From the NCBI RefSeq assembly GCF_963676685.1, contig NC_092357.1, positions 63,808,797-63,872,796 on the forward strand: a stretch of 64,000 bases of DNA. The letters are read 5' to 3'. The notes under the pieces are model-generated. The model ran no database searches. It was not told the DNA's origin and was given only the letters and a program-made list of their open reading frames with translations. Below, in pieces: positions 35,231-47,665 of this stretch (position 1 is the first letter of the stretch; the number at the start of each line of letters is the position of its first letter). A program made the translations under genes and the position numbers. This stretch comes from Mytilus edulis (taxonomy: Eukaryota; Mollusca; Bivalvia; Mytilida; Mytilidae).

Positions 35231-35411
35231 AGAAGAAGAAGAAGAAGAAGAAGAAGAAGAAGAAGAAGAAGAAGAAAGAAGAAGAAGAAGAAGAAGAAGA
35301 AGAAGAAGAAGAAGAAGAAGAAGAAGAAGAAGAAGAAGAAGAAGAAGAAGAAGAAGAAGAAGAAGAAGAAGAAGAAGAAGAAGAAGAAGAAGAAGAAGAA
35401 GAAGAAGAAGA
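35231..35411 (+). repeat. GAA trinucleotide tract, ~180 bp
   Basis: Almost pure (GAA)n of about 60 triplets with one extra A near 35275. It lies between a LINE 3' end and the GA-rich head of a repeat A copy. Poly-Ser, poly-Phe/Leu and Glu/Arg frames across it are artefacts. Confidence 0.95.
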
Positions 35412-35515
35412 GGTGGATTGATTGACTATGAGACAACTCAACTGGTTAAATAACGTTGGTGTAGACAACTAAAAGGTGGTCGTACAACCTTCAATAATGA
35501 GTGAATCCCATACCA
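35412..35515 (+). repeat. Dispersed repeat A (partial)
   Basis: GTGGATTGATTGACTATGAG, GTCGTACAACCTTCAATAAT and AATCCCATACCAC follow the repeat A order. Confidence 0.6.
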
Positions 35516-36034
35516 CATGCGTCTGTTTTTTTCCATGCACAGACCATTTCTTTAATTATCTAAATCTTTAATTAAAAAGTAGTTAATCAACGTATTACAT
35601 CAGGATCTGTTTACTAGAGAGTTGCTAAGGAGTGGGCTGTCAGTCAGCTCAAGTCAGACGAACTGAGTTACGTCCCTTGATAATTTTGCTTATCAAATGG
35701 AACTGAATAATGTATGACTTTTGAACATCCTCATATAGGCTGTCATATCTGGAAAAAACAATGTAATTGTGAATTGGAAGATATGTGATTTGTTAAACAA
35801 GAAACTAGTACACCAGTTTTGTGTGACAATTATAATAACATGAAAGATTGTGAACTCTCAATGTTTCTGAGAGACAGCAACCAACGACACACACTCTTAG
35901 AGAGCATTTTACATAGCTTACCTACTAGAAGTAGGTTACTTAATAATGTTAGATAAGCTGTAGAGAGTTATAAATTGTTCGATGAATTTTTAAATGTCCT
36001 CCAAATATATCTCTGATACTTGGAGGATCCTTAA

Positions 36035-36595
36035 ATGGTTATAAAAAAGAAGATGTGGTATGATTGCCAATGATACAATTCTCCATAACATAAACAAAAT
36101 GACACAGCAATTAACAACTGTGAGTCACCGTACGCAACAATGAGCAAAGTCCATACCGCATAGTCTTATATAAAAGGCCCCAAAATAACACCGTACATTA
36201 GTTCAAACAAAAAAACCTATTTATGTACACAAAAATGAACGAAAAAATAACAAATGTGTAACACATAAACAAATGAAAACCACTGAATTACAGACTCCTG
36301 ACTTAGGACAGGCACATACACACATAATGTGGCGGGGTTAAACATGTTTGCAGGAACCCAATCCTCCCCTTACCTGGGACTTTGGTATAATAGTACAACA
36401 TAAGAACGAAGTTCAACTATAAAAATGAGTTGACAAAGGCTTAACTCATCAGATTGACTAAAATACAAGTGAACGTAGCCGGGTACTTGTACATCTCAAC
36501 TAGAAAAGACACTAGGAACAGATCTGAGAGTACTCGCAGTTAACTGACAGCTTGTTCAAAGCCAATAACAACTAATAAAAAAAATCATGCATCTA
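36035..36595 (+). mobile_element. Dispersed repeat A, longest copy
   Basis: Starts TAAAAAAGAAGATGTGGTAT, continues through GATTGCCAATGATACAAT, GGCCCCAAAATAACACC and GGCGGGGTTAAACATG to CTGACAGCTTGTTCAAAGCC. It is absent at the equivalent place in the next tandem segment. I recognise it as an abundant mussel repeat. No ORF or pol III box is evident. Confidence 0.75.
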
Positions 36596-37639
36596 AGACT
36601 AAATAAGGTTATTTACAGTTTTATGAAAATTACAGAAATTTTGATATACTTCAGAATTAAAACTGAATTAAAATTGCATTCATATTTAAATAGTACGTAG
36701 TTCACAAATGATATATTACGCGAAAGGAAAAAAAATGAGATAAAAACCCTCAAATATCAACAATTTGAAGTATCAATATAGAATGGAAACACACACGCAA
36801 CAGTTACACACGTACGGCAATCAGCAATATAAGAAAAATACCGTATTGGTATGTTTTAAAGGCCAGGATATGAAAATATGAAAAAAAAAATTGTGCAAAA
36901 TTGATGCCTTATTTTGCATAACAATAACATATTCAAGTTTTGCAATAAATTGCGTCTTATAAAAATTATATAAAAGCAATTAGTCATTGTATTTCACAAA
37001 AAAATATTATAAAGTTGTAATGACTGAGAAGTGGGCTGTTATGCATTTCAATTCCGTGGAACTGAGTTATGTCCCTTGATAAGTATGCTCAGGAAGTGAC
37101 TATGTGTTAGTTTTGTTAATCCTGCAGGATTTTGATATGTGATAAAGCATTTATTATTACTTATATAGGCTGTTATATTTGAAAAAAAACCCCAATGTTA
37201 TTGTCAATTGGAAGATGTATAATTTGTTACATAGGTAACTAGTACAACAACATTAACAATTATGCATTGTCATGTGTGAAAGAGACAGCAACCAATGATT
37301 AAGGAAACCAGAAAGGATGTCTGGGACGTTTTATATCTTGAACCTACTAGATGAAGGTTACTTGTTTTTATATAAAGTACAAAGAGCTATGAATTCTTCG
37401 AAAGAATATTCACACGCCCTCCTATATCTCTTCAGTTGTATACAATTTACATGATATATTTACTACAGCCGATTTCATTGGGTGTGTAAGTAAAGTTAAT
37501 ATGTAAGGTATTCTACCTTCCTTTCAAAGTAACCTAGTCCAACATATAGATAGATTGTTCATTTGTTAGTTTACCAAACGTAATAATGACTTCCGGATTC
37601 GGCTAGTAAGCAAGAACCTTTATCTACACACTCAGTGCA

Positions 37640-37889
37640 GTCGACTGTTGTTTTTTTTTTTTTTTTTTTTTACTTTAATTTTACAAGGCCTTGGAGAAGA
37701 CATTTTCAGAAGAGAAGATAAAAAAAAGCAAAACAATTTACTTTGTAGCTTATCTAGCTAACAAGTATCATGTCAGGCATTGTCATTTCCGTTTTACAAA
37801 TGACACTTGTAAGATCCTTAGATTATTTAATTACAGTTTCATGAAAATTACAAAAAACATTAACTTCAAATTCAAACTGCATTAAAAAT
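37640..37889. other. Poly-T run and segment junction
   Basis: About 20 T near 37650, then sequence that begins the third tandem segment. The 64-codon frame at 37691-37885 is not supported. Confidence 0.35.
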
Positions 37890-38215
37890 ACTCTTTTAAT
37901 ATTATATGGTTGGGTTGTTGTCTCTTAGACACATTTCCATTTCCATTTTCAATTTTATCTTTTACAGAGTTTGTCTTTAGTGACGTGAGGTGACGGCAGA
38001 GTGCCTCCCAGTGCTTCAGGGTTATGCTCCTATAATATTCTAGTTTATGCGTGTGTCCGAGCGAGAACTGATCTTGTGTGTTTAGGGGCAAGCTGAAGGG
38101 CGCCTCCGGGTGCGGGAATTTCCCGCTGCATGGAAGACCTATTGGTGACCTTCTGCTGTTGTTTGTTCTATGGTCGGGTTATTGTCTCTTTGACACATTC
38201 CCCATTTCCATTCTA
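37890..38215 (+). mobile_element. Dispersed repeat B insertion (with a partial second copy)
   Basis: A partial copy (GGGTTGTTGTCTCTTAGACA at 37912) is followed by a fuller one from about 38060: TTAGGGGCAAGCTGAAGGGC, CGCCTCCGGGTGCGGGAA, GGTCGGGTTATTGTCTCTTT. The paralogous segment near 36670-36690 lacks it. Confidence 0.7.
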
Positions 38216-38410
38216 AATTTTAATCATATCTAAATAGTTAACAGCATACATCACGCGAAAAGAATAGAAAAAAACAGGTAAAAACCCTCAAATATTAGCA
38301 TCATGAAGACTTATGAGAGTATCAATAGAGTATCGAAACACACACGAAACCGTACGGCATTAAACAGCGAGAAGAAAAACAATACCGCGTAAATTATGTT
38401 TCTAAAAGCC

Positions 38411-38646
38411 TAGCTGCGGAACCGTAGCTCATAGGTCCTTATGTTATTTTTTTACTATTTGCGGACCATAGATAGATGGTCCGCAAATAGTCAAAAAGTA
38501 ACATAAGGACCTATGAGCTACGGTTCCGCATATGGTCCGCAAATAGTCAAAAAATAACATAAGGACCTATGAGCTACGGTTCCGCATATGGTCCGCAAAA
38601 AGTAAAAAAATAACATAAGGACATATGAGCTATGGTTCCGCAGCTA
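38411..38646. mobile_element. Palindromic MITE with 9-bp target duplication
   Basis: Begins TAGCTGCGGAACCG and ends with the exact complement CGGTTCCGCAGCTA. CTAAAAGCC lies directly on both sides (38402-38410, 38647-38655). The left arm (GCTCATAGGTCCTTATGTTA, CTATTTGCGGACCAT) is complementary to a right arm present as about three tandem ~57-bp copies. The equivalent place near 36853 in the paralogous segment reads TTTTAAAGGCCA without the element. A 9-bp duplication is typical of Mutator-like elements. Confidence 0.85.
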
Positions 38647-38832
38647 CTAAAAGCCATGACAGGAAAAATATGAAACAATGCAATTGCGAAAAATAATGAC
38701 CTTTTACATTACAATCATCTAAGTTTAACCAAAAACTGGGTCTCATAATATTTCAATGAAATGTAATTAGTCAACGTATTTCACAAAGATATTTTAACTG
38801 ACAGCAGCTAAGGAGTTGATGTCATGCATCTC

Positions 38833-41478
38833 AATTCCGTAGAACTGAGTTATGTCCCTCTATTCCGTAGGACTGAGTTTTGTCCCTCTATTCCGCAGAA
38901 CTAAATTATGTCCCTCTATTATGTACAACTGAGTTATGTCCCTCTATTCCGTAGAACGGAGTTATGTCCCTCTATTCCGTAAAACTGAGTTATGTCCCTC
39001 TATTCCGTAGAACGGAGTTATGTCCCTCTATTCCGTAGAACTGAGTCATGTCCCTCTATTCCGTAGAACTGAGTTATGTATCTCTATTTCGTAGAACGGA
39101 GTTATGTCCCTCTATTTCGTAGAATGGCTCTATTCCGTAGAACGGATTTATGACCCTCTATTCCGTAGAACTGAGTTATGTCCCTCTATTCCGTAGATCT
39201 AGAACTGAGTTATGTCCCTCTAATCTGTAGAACTGAGTTATGTCCCTCTATTCCGTAGAACTGAGTTATGTCCCTCTATTCCGTAGAACTGAGTTATGTC
39301 CCTCTATTCAGTAGAACTGAGTTATGTCCCTCTATTCCGTAGAACTGAGTTATGTCCCTCTATTCCGTAGAACTGAGTTAAGTTCCTCTATGCCGTAGAA
39401 CTGAGTTAAGTTCCTCTATGCCGTAGAACTTAGATATCTCCCTCTATTCCGTAGAACGGATTTATGTCCCTCTATTCCGTCGAACTGAGTTATGTCCCTT
39501 TATTCCGTAGAACTGAGTTATGTCCCTCTATTCCGTAGAACTGAGTTATGTCCCTCTATTCCCTAGAACTGAGTTATGTCCCTCTATTCCGTAGAACGGA
39601 GTAATGGTCCTCTATTCCGTAGAACTGAGTTATGGGCCTCTATTCCGTAGAACGGAGTTATGGCCCTCTATTCCGTAGAACTGAGTTATGTCCCTCTATT
39701 CCGTAGAACTGAGTTACGGCCCTCTATTCCGTAGAACGGAGTTATGTCCCTCTATTCCGTAGAACTGAGTTATGTCCCTCTATTCCGTAGAACTGAGTTA
39801 TGTCTCTCTATTCCGAAGAACTGAGTTATGTCTCTCTATTCCGTAGAACTGAGTTATGTCCCTCTATTCCGTAGAACTGATTTATGTCCCTCTATTCCGT
39901 AGAACGGAGTTATGTTCCTCTATTTCGTAGAATGGCTCTATTCCTTAGAACGGATTTATGGCCCTCTATTCCGTAGAACGGAGTTATGTCCCTCTATTCC
40001 GTAGAACTGAGTTATGTCCCTCTATTCCGTAGAACTGAGTTATGTCTCTCTATTCCGAAGAACTGAGTTATGTCTCTCTATTCCGTAGAACTGAGTTATG
40101 TCCCTCTATTCCGTAGAACTGATTTATGTCCCTCTATTCCGTAGAACGGAGTTATGTTCCTCTATTTCGTAGAATGGCTCTATTCCTTAGAACGGATTTA
40201 TGGCCCTCTATTCCGTAGAACTGAGTTATGTCCCTCTATTCCGTAGAACTGAGTTATGTCCCTCTATTCCGTAGAACTGAGTTATGTCCCTCTATTTCGT
40301 AGAACTGAGTTAAGTCCCTCTATTCCGTAGAACTGAGGTATGTCCCTCTATTCCGTAGAACTGAGTTATGTCCCTCTATTCCGTAGAACTGAGTTATGTC
40401 CCTCTATTCCGTAGAACTGAGTTACGTCCCTCTATTTCGTAGAACTGAGTTATGTTCCTCTATGCCGTAGAACTGAGTAATATCCCTCTATTCCGTAGAA
40501 CGGAGTTATGTCCCTCTATTCCGTAGAACTGAGTTATGTCCCTCTATTCCGTAGAACTGAGTTATGGCCTTCTATTTCGTAGAACTGAGTTATGGCCCTC
40601 TATTCCGTACAACTGAGTTATGTCCCTCTATTCCGTAGAACTGAGTTATGTCCCTCTATTTCGTAAAACTAAGTTATATCCCTCTATTCAGTAGAACTGA
40701 GTTATGTCCCTCTATTCCGTAGAGCTGAGTTATGGCCCTCTATGCCGTAGAACTGAGTTATATCCCTCTATTCCGTAGAACGGAGTTATGTCCCTCTATT
40801 CCGTAGAACTGAGTTATGTCCCTCTATTTCGTAGAACTGAGTTATATCCCTCTATTCCGTAGAGATGAGTTATGTCCCTCTATTCCGTAGAACTGAGGTA
40901 TGTCCCTCTATTCCGTAGAACTGAGTTATGTCCCTCTATTCCGTAGATCTGAGTTATGTCCCTTTATTCCGTAGAACTGAGTTTTGTCTCTCTATTCCGT
41001 AGAACTGAGTTATGTTCCTCGATTCCCTAGAACTGAGTTATGTCCCTCTATTCCGTAGAACAGAGTAATGGCCCTTTATTCCGTAAAGCTTAGTTATGGG
41101 CCGCTATTCCGTAGAACGGAGCTATGGCCCTCTATTCCGTAGAACTGAGTTATGACCCTCTATTCCGTAGAACTGAGTTATGGCCCTCTATTCCGTAGAA
41201 CTGAGTTATGGCCCTTTATTCTGTAGAACTGAGTTATGGCCCTCTATTCCGTAGAACTGAGTTATGTCCCTCTATTCCGTAGAACGGAGTTATGGCCCTC
41301 TATTCCGTAGAACTGAGTTATGTCCCTCTATTCCGTAGAACTGAGTTATGTCCCTCTATTTCGTAGAACTGAGTTATGTCCATCTATTCCGTAGAACTGA
41401 GATATGTCCCTCTATTCCGTAGGACTGAGATATGTCCCTCTATTCCGTAGAACTGAGTTATGTCCCTCTATTCCGTAA
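38833..41478. repeat. 28-bp minisatellite, array 1 (~94 copies)
   Basis: The consensus unit is GAGTTATGTCCCTC followed by TATTCCGTAGAACT. Common variants are ACGGAG for ACTGAG, GGCCC for GTCCC and TTTCG for TTCCG. Some units are shortened (GTAGAATGGCTCTATTCC near 39120, 39930 and 40170), and the last two of these lie in a ~240-bp duplicated block. No ORF. Confidence 0.95.
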
Positions 41479-42221
41479 TCACGAATTACTATTGTTAATG
41501 CACACGAGCAAAACACAAGATATTGTCATTTCTCAGTGAAAAAGGGGGAGGGTCAAACCTTCTTGAAAACAATATTGCTATTCAACTACATGTATTAAGC
41601 TAGTTAGCTACTACTCATTGCTTCTAATATAAACAGTTTAAATGAAGGTGGCTAAGCCACAAGGGAGAAGCATTTTTCTTTCTTTGTGATAAAACTTTCA
41701 AGAATTAGATTTTTCTCTCTCAATAATACTTATGTATTTAAATTAAATGATAACACAGTTTGAGTTAATTTTTTTGTCTTATTTCAGTTCCAGACATATC
41801 ATTACTTTTAAATATGAGATGACAAACTAAAGGTTTTAAAAAGTCCTGAATAACTGGTAAGCATTTTGATTTATTAGGTAAGCTCTAAATTATTTATTTA
41901 TGGTATTTGTGCAAATGAAATTACAGTCGGTATGTTAGAAATATGCTTATATGAAAACTGTTGCTATGGTCTTGCTATTAAATGAAAAGGCTTGGTTACT
42001 GATCTTTTCGACTCAACATTTCGAGTTAAATCTTGCGGCAACTGATTCTCATGTAACACTGCAAACTCTATTTAGCACTATTTTGATCTGTCATTATTTA
42101 ATCACGCCATAATACGTGTGATGTCACAATGTTTCCTTTAATACCTCATGTGGATTTCTCACTGATAAAGGGTTTTCACTGAAATACATGTAAAAAGCCT
42201 TTTTTTCTCAAATAGAATTAT

Positions 42222-42464
42222 GTGAATGGACAAGTTTTGAAAATTTGCACTTCATTGCACTCTAATTACATGATAAGAATGACTTTCCCAGTAGTTTTGA
42301 GGGGTTTCCACAGTATTATATACCAGATGTCCACTAGTAAGAATAGTTATTTTGGTGGGTTTTTTTTTATGAAATCTACATTTTTGCATAATGTCTCTGT
42401 CAAAATGCACTTTAAGACACAAGAAAATGTTATAGAATGCTTTAATAGGGTCTGTGTATTGTAA
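42222..42464 (+). other. 80-codon open frame kept in all three triplicated units
   Basis: The same frame occurs at 45821-46063 and 48493-48735, with one Pro/Thr and one Gly/Val difference. It starts MNGQVLKICTSLHSN. No domain, signal or splice pair is recognised. Conservation is explained by recent duplication, so coding status is unproven. Confidence 0.25.
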
Positions 42465-42557
42465 TTTAAGGTTATCATCAGAAGTTTTGTCCTTGTTTTG
42501 ACTAGTAAAGGTATACTGGAAGAAATTAATTATACATACACGTTGTATTAAAAATAA

Positions 42558-43480
42558 TTATTACATTGGTTGCAATGAATTACATTGATTTCCCAGTTAG
42601 ATAAGTATAGATTATTACATGGCATTTTTCATATCAGACCCTTTATCGGCCCAAGGTTATGATATCAGCCCAAGAGCCGCAGGCTCGAGGGCTAATATCA
42701 TGAACGAGGGCCGATAAAGGGTCTGATATGAAAAATGACATGTAATTATCTTTTTATCATATACTTCAGCAGAAGAAATACAGACAAGAACTATTAAAAT
42801 TTAATTTTTTTTGTCTTTTCACTTTCAGATAATATTTACAGCCAACAACCAAAAAAAAATCTTAACTTTAATTGTTTTTATTGATATTACAAGCATTTTA
42901 TTTATCTTGTCACAACAATTATCATGTTCTTCAATAATATTGTAACCTCATTTATGTCTTTCAAAACATTTTTAACTTAAATCTATTTTGCTCCTCAAAC
43001 ATTTTGTGAAAAGTCTTATCACTTGCCGTTTTCCGCGTTCTTTTGTCGTTTCAAACAAATTTCCGGAAATGCACGAAGTTGCATGTGATAAACGTCACGG
43101 AAATTAACGGAAAGGCATGTAATAACATTCCGGAAGCAGTCAATAAAGGTACCTTTATCAGCCCGCTATGGAGTTTCTTAGGAATCTGGTCAATAAACCT
43201 AGTAATCCTTTCATAGTCTTTTGATATTTTCAAATGTTATTGAACTGTAAAATTTTAGTAATATTTTATACAAGTATATGATAAAAACCGATAATTTCAC
43301 ATGTGAAATAAACGGAGTTATTTCACTCTCTGACGTCATACAACAATAGGCGTTGTCAAGACGTCGATAACGTCGGATCAAAACAAATTGTCAATGCGTA
43401 GGAAAAAGATATAGTTCCTTACATTTTCCACATTAATTTCATAAAAAAAGCCATTTGCCAATGTAATAAAAAGAATAACT
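42558..43480. mobile_element. 923-bp non-autonomous element present only in unit 1
   Basis: Units 2 and 3 read TTAAAAATAAATGAATATAG without it. In unit 1 the interval is flanked by ATAA on both sides (42554-42557, 43481-43484). It begins TTATTACATTGG, and CCAATGTAATAA lies near the right end (43458-43469). It includes the 42610-42750 hairpin and an inverted pair TTTTTATCATATACTT/AAGTATATGATAAAAA. No protein is encoded. Confidence 0.8.
42610..42750. repeat. Long hairpin within the 923-bp element
   Basis: GATTATTACATGGCATTTTT and CATATCAGACCCTTTATCGG at the left pair with CCGATAAAGGGTCTGATATG and AAAAATGACATGTAATTATC at the right. Arms are about 65 nt. Confidence 0.85.
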
Positions 43481-43546
43481 ATAAATGAATATAGCGATAA
43501 AAGTGCCATTGCCATATAGTGCTGAAACGACTTTATTTTTTTTCAG

Positions 43547-43643
43547 AAATGGACAAAAATACACAGATTTATTCAGAATGTCATACCGATGAAGATCACC
43601 TAAAAATATTTGGAAAAATCAGAACTATGGATTTCAATATCTT
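43547..43643 (+). CDS. Possible exon in the triplicated unit
   Basis: A polypyrimidine tract and acceptor TTTTTTTTCAG precede AAATGG. The open segment MDKNTQIYSECHTDEDHLKI and following residues ends at CTT|GTAAG. Copies are at 46219-46315 and, cut short, at 48891-48984. The coding-like composition and both splice signals are suggestive. No family is recognised and no partner exon is seen. Confidence 0.3.
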
Positions 43644-44065
43644 GTAAGAGAGGATCCAGAGATATCTTAAGCTAATTTCACCTTGTACACCACAGAAAAT
43701 TGTTAAAATGATGGTTAGTAGTTTTTTTATTTATACCTAGTTATCATAAATGATTTCAGATAAATATTATTGGTAAAGAACAGCAAAAATTCAATAAAAT
43801 TTTCACTTTTAAAAGCATTACTGGCACGGGGCTGAACACTTTTTTTAGGCACAATCTTAACTTTGTTTACCCCCGAGAGATCCGAAATGAATTGTTTATT
43901 CGATTGAAAAAGGCAAGAAAAAACTTACATGTAATATAAATAAATTGTAAGTAAACATGACACAATATAGTCTTTGTTATGCAATTATCACTCTGGTCTA
44001 CAGGAATAGCTGATAATCAAGGGAGATAACACACTTCACACGAGTAAAGTGAGATACATAATACA

Positions 44066-44995
44066 GCAGCAAAATGGGAGGCTGATTGGCTCATGGCCTT
44101 CCATCCTGGAAAATGCACTATCTTAACCATCACACAAAAAAAACAACCATTTAAACACGATTACATCCTTCATAACCATACTTTAGAACTAGTAACATCT
44201 GCAAAATATCTTGGCGTAACCCTACAGTCTAACTTAAAATGGAACATTCACTACAACAACATCGTATCAAATGCAAATAAATCTCTTGGCTTTCTTAGGC
44301 GAAACTTAAAAATTTCTAACTCCAGTATCAAATCCCGTGCTTACCAATCAATAGTGAGACCAAAACTCGAATATGCCTGTAGTCTATGGGATCCACACAC
44401 AGCAGATTATAAAAATAAGCTAGAAATGGTACAGAGGCGTGCGGCCCGATATGTATGTAACAATTACCACAACACCAGTAGCGTTACATCCATGTTAAAC
44501 GAACTACAATGGCCCTCACTCAGTGAGCGCCGCCTCAAAACCAGACTTATCATGTTCTACAAGGTCATCCATGGACTCATTGCAATCCCATCACTAGTCC
44601 TCATACCATCAGATACTAGAACAAGAAAATTACATACTCAAACATTTCGGCAAATATCCACCTCTAAAGACAGCTACAAATGGTCATTCTTTCCGCAAAC
44701 AATCATTCAATGGAACATGTTGCCACAAGTTGTGGTAGCAAGTCAAACCATTGAAATTTACAGAGATCAGTTGACACCAACTGTTCTCCACAACATAATT
44801 TAATTCTATAAATAACAATGTACATATTTTTTAATCACTTGTTGTTTTCTTTCATGTAAATATCACCAAGTATTCTACTAAGTTAAAGATAAATTTTTGT
44901 TCATATTTTTAATCATATACTCCGCGCATGCAACAGTTCGTAATCTTCAATAATAATGAAGCTGTAACTGTATATCAGAAGAAGAAGAAGATGTG
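44066..44995 (+). pseudogene. LINE C-terminal fragment, copy in unit 1
   Basis: Starts in the RT segment after the catalytic motif: KWEADWLMAFHPGKCTIL. It continues with SAKYLGVTLQSNLKWNIHY, FLRRNLKISNSSIKSRAYQS, IVRPKLEYACSLWDP, VQRRAARYVCNNYHNTSSV and RRLKTRLIMFYK, ending at 44803. This is the thumb and C-terminal region of a jockey/CR1-type non-LTR element. Endonuclease, fingers and palm are missing, so it is a 5'-truncated copy. The 3' UTR ends with a CTTCAATAATAATGAAG hairpin and a short GAA run at about 44970-44983. Confidence 0.85.
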
Positions 44996-46737
44996 CTTTT
45001 ATCCAATGATTTGACCCTGGTTAGTAGATATCATATGCAAATAAACAGAAAAAAACCATGTACATGCATTAAGAAAATCACGAATTACTATTGTTAATGC
45101 ACACGAGCAAAACACAAGATATTGTCATTTCTCAGTGAAAAAGGGGGAGGGTCAAACCTTCTTGAAAACAATATTGCTATTCAACTACATGTATTAAGCT
45201 AGTTAGCTACTACTCATTGCTTCTAATATAAACAGTTTAAATGAAGGTGGCTAAGCCACAAGGGAGAAGCATTTTTCTTTTTTTGTGATAAAACTTTCAA
45301 AAATTAGATTTTTCTCTCTCAATAATACTTATGTATTTAAATTAAATGATAACACAGTTTGAGTTAATTTTTTTGTCTTATTTCAGTTCCAGACATATCA
45401 TTACTTTTAAATATGAGATGACAAACTAAAGGTTTTAAAAAGTCCTGAATAACTGGTAAGCATTTTGATTTATTAGGTAAGCTCTAAATTATTTATTTAT
45501 GGTATTTGTGCAAATGAAATTACAGTCGGTATGTCAGAAATATGCTTATATGAAAACTGTTGCTATGGTCTTGCTATTAAATGAAAAGGCTTGGTTACTG
45601 ATCTTTTCGACTCAACATTTCGAGTTAAATCTTGCGGCAACTGATTCTCATGTAACACTGCAAACTCTATTTAGCACTATTTTGATCTGTCATTATTTAA
45701 TCACGCCATAATACGTGTGATGTCACAATGTTTCCTTTAATACCTCATGTGGATTTCTCACTGATAAAGGGTTTTCACTGAAATACATGTAAAAAGCCTT
45801 TTTTTCTCAAATAGAATTATGTGAATGGACAAGTTTTGAAAATTTGCACTTCATTGCACTCTAATTACATGATAAGAATGACTTTCACAGTAGTTTTGAG
45901 GGGTTTCCACAGTATTATATACCAGATGTCCACTAGTAAGAATAGTTATTTTGGTGTTTTTTTTTTTATGAAATCTACATTTTTGCATAATGTCTCTGTC
46001 AAAATGCACTTTAAGACACAAGAAAATGTTATCGAATGCTTTAATAGGGTCTGTGTATTGTAATTTAAGGTTATCATCAGAAGTTTTGTCCTTGTTTTGA
46101 CTAGTAAATGTATACTGGAAGAAATTAATTATACATACACGTTGTATTAAAAATAAATGAATATAGCGATAAAAGTGCCATTGCCATATAGTGCTGAAAC
46201 GACTTTATTTTTTTTCAGAAATGGACAAAAATACACAGATTTATTCAGAATGTCATACCGATGAAGATCACCTAAAAATATTTGGAAAAATCAGAACTAT
46301 GGATTTCAATATCTTGTAAGAGAGGATCCAGAGATATCTTAAGCTAATTTCACCTTGTACACCACAGAAAATTGTTAAAATGATGGTTAGTAGTTTTTTT
46401 ATTTATACCTAGTTATCATAAATGATTTCAGATAAATATTATTGGTAAAGAACAGCAAAAATTCAATAAAATTTTCACTTTTAAATGCATTACTGGCACG
46501 GGGCTGAACACTTTTTTTAGGCACAATCTTAACTTTGTTTACCCCCGAGAGATCCGAAATGAATTGTTTATTCGATTGAAAAAGGCAAGAAAAAACTTAC
46601 ATGTAATATAAATAAATTGTAAGTAAACATGACACAATATAGTCTTTGTTATGCAATTATCACTCTGGTCTACAGGAATAGCTGATAATCAAGGGAGATA
46701 ACACACTTCACACGAGTAAAGTGAGATACATAATACA

Positions 46738-47665
46738 GCAGCAAAATGGGAGGCTGATTGGCTCATGGCCTTCCATCCTGGAAAATGCACTATCTTAACC
46801 ATCACACAAAAAAAACAACCATTTAAACACGATTACATCCTTCATAACCATACTTTAGAACTAGTAACATCTGCAAAATATCTTGGCGTAACCCTACAGT
46901 CTAACTTAAAATGGAACATTCACTACAACAACATCGTATCAAATGCAAATAAATCTCTTGGCTTTCTTAGGCGAAACTTAAAAATTTCTAACTCCAGTAT
47001 CAAATCCCGTGCTTACCAATCAATAGTGAGACCAAAACTCGAATATGCCTGTAGTCTATGGGATCCACACACAGCAGATTATAAAAATAAGCTAGAAATG
47101 GTACAGAGGCGTGCGGCCCGATATGTATGTAACAATTACCACAACACCAGTAGCGTTACATCCATGTTAAACGAACTACAATGGCCCTCACTCAGTGAGC
47201 GCCGCCTCAAAACCAGACTTATCATGTTCTACAAGGTCATCCATGGACTCATTGCAATCCCATCACTAGTCCTCATACCATCAGATACTAGAACAAGAAA
47301 ATTACATACTCAAACATTTCGGCAAATATCCACCTCTAAAGACAGCTACAAATGGTCATTCTTTCCGCAAACAATCATTCAATGGAACATGTTGCCACAA
47401 GTTGTGGTAGCAAGTCAAACCATTGAAATTTACAGAGATCAGTTGACACCAACTGTTCTCCACAACATAATTTAATTCTATAAATAACAATGTACATATT
47501 TTTTAATCACTTGTTGTTTTCTTTCATGTAAATATCACCAAGTATTCTACTAAGTTAAAGATAAATTTTTGTTCATATTTTTAATCATATACTCCGCGCA
47601 TGCAACAGTTCGTAATCTTCAATAATAATGAAGCTGTAACTGTATATCAGAAGAAGAAGAAGATG
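46738..47665 (+). pseudogene. LINE C-terminal fragment, copy in unit 2
   Basis: Identical in translation to the unit 1 copy over the 236-codon frame (46765-47475), with the same 3' UTR, hairpin and GAA tail. It arose by segmental duplication and not by a second retrotransposition, because the flanks are duplicated too. Non-functional. Confidence 0.85.

Larger units (their letters stand above)
35575..38832. repeat. Three tandem paralogous ~1.2-kb segments (family C)
   Basis: Copies begin near 35575, 36975 and 38760. They share GAGTGGGCTGT, GAACTGAGTTAYGTCCCTT, TGTCAATTGGAAGATRT, GAGACAGCAACCAA and a GAAGTAGGTTACTT motif. The intervening parts also match (TTATGAAAATTACA at 36618 and 37841; AAAACCCTCAAATAT at 36744 and 38281). 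Later insertions distinguish them: repeat A in the first, repeat B, a palindromic MITE and the minisatellite in the third. The third copy resumes at 54195. No gene is recognised. Confidence 0.75.

Noticed and set aside
35133..35468. Poly-Ser, poly-Phe/Leu and Glu/Arg proteins
   Set aside because: Translations of the GAA trinucleotide tract in different frames.
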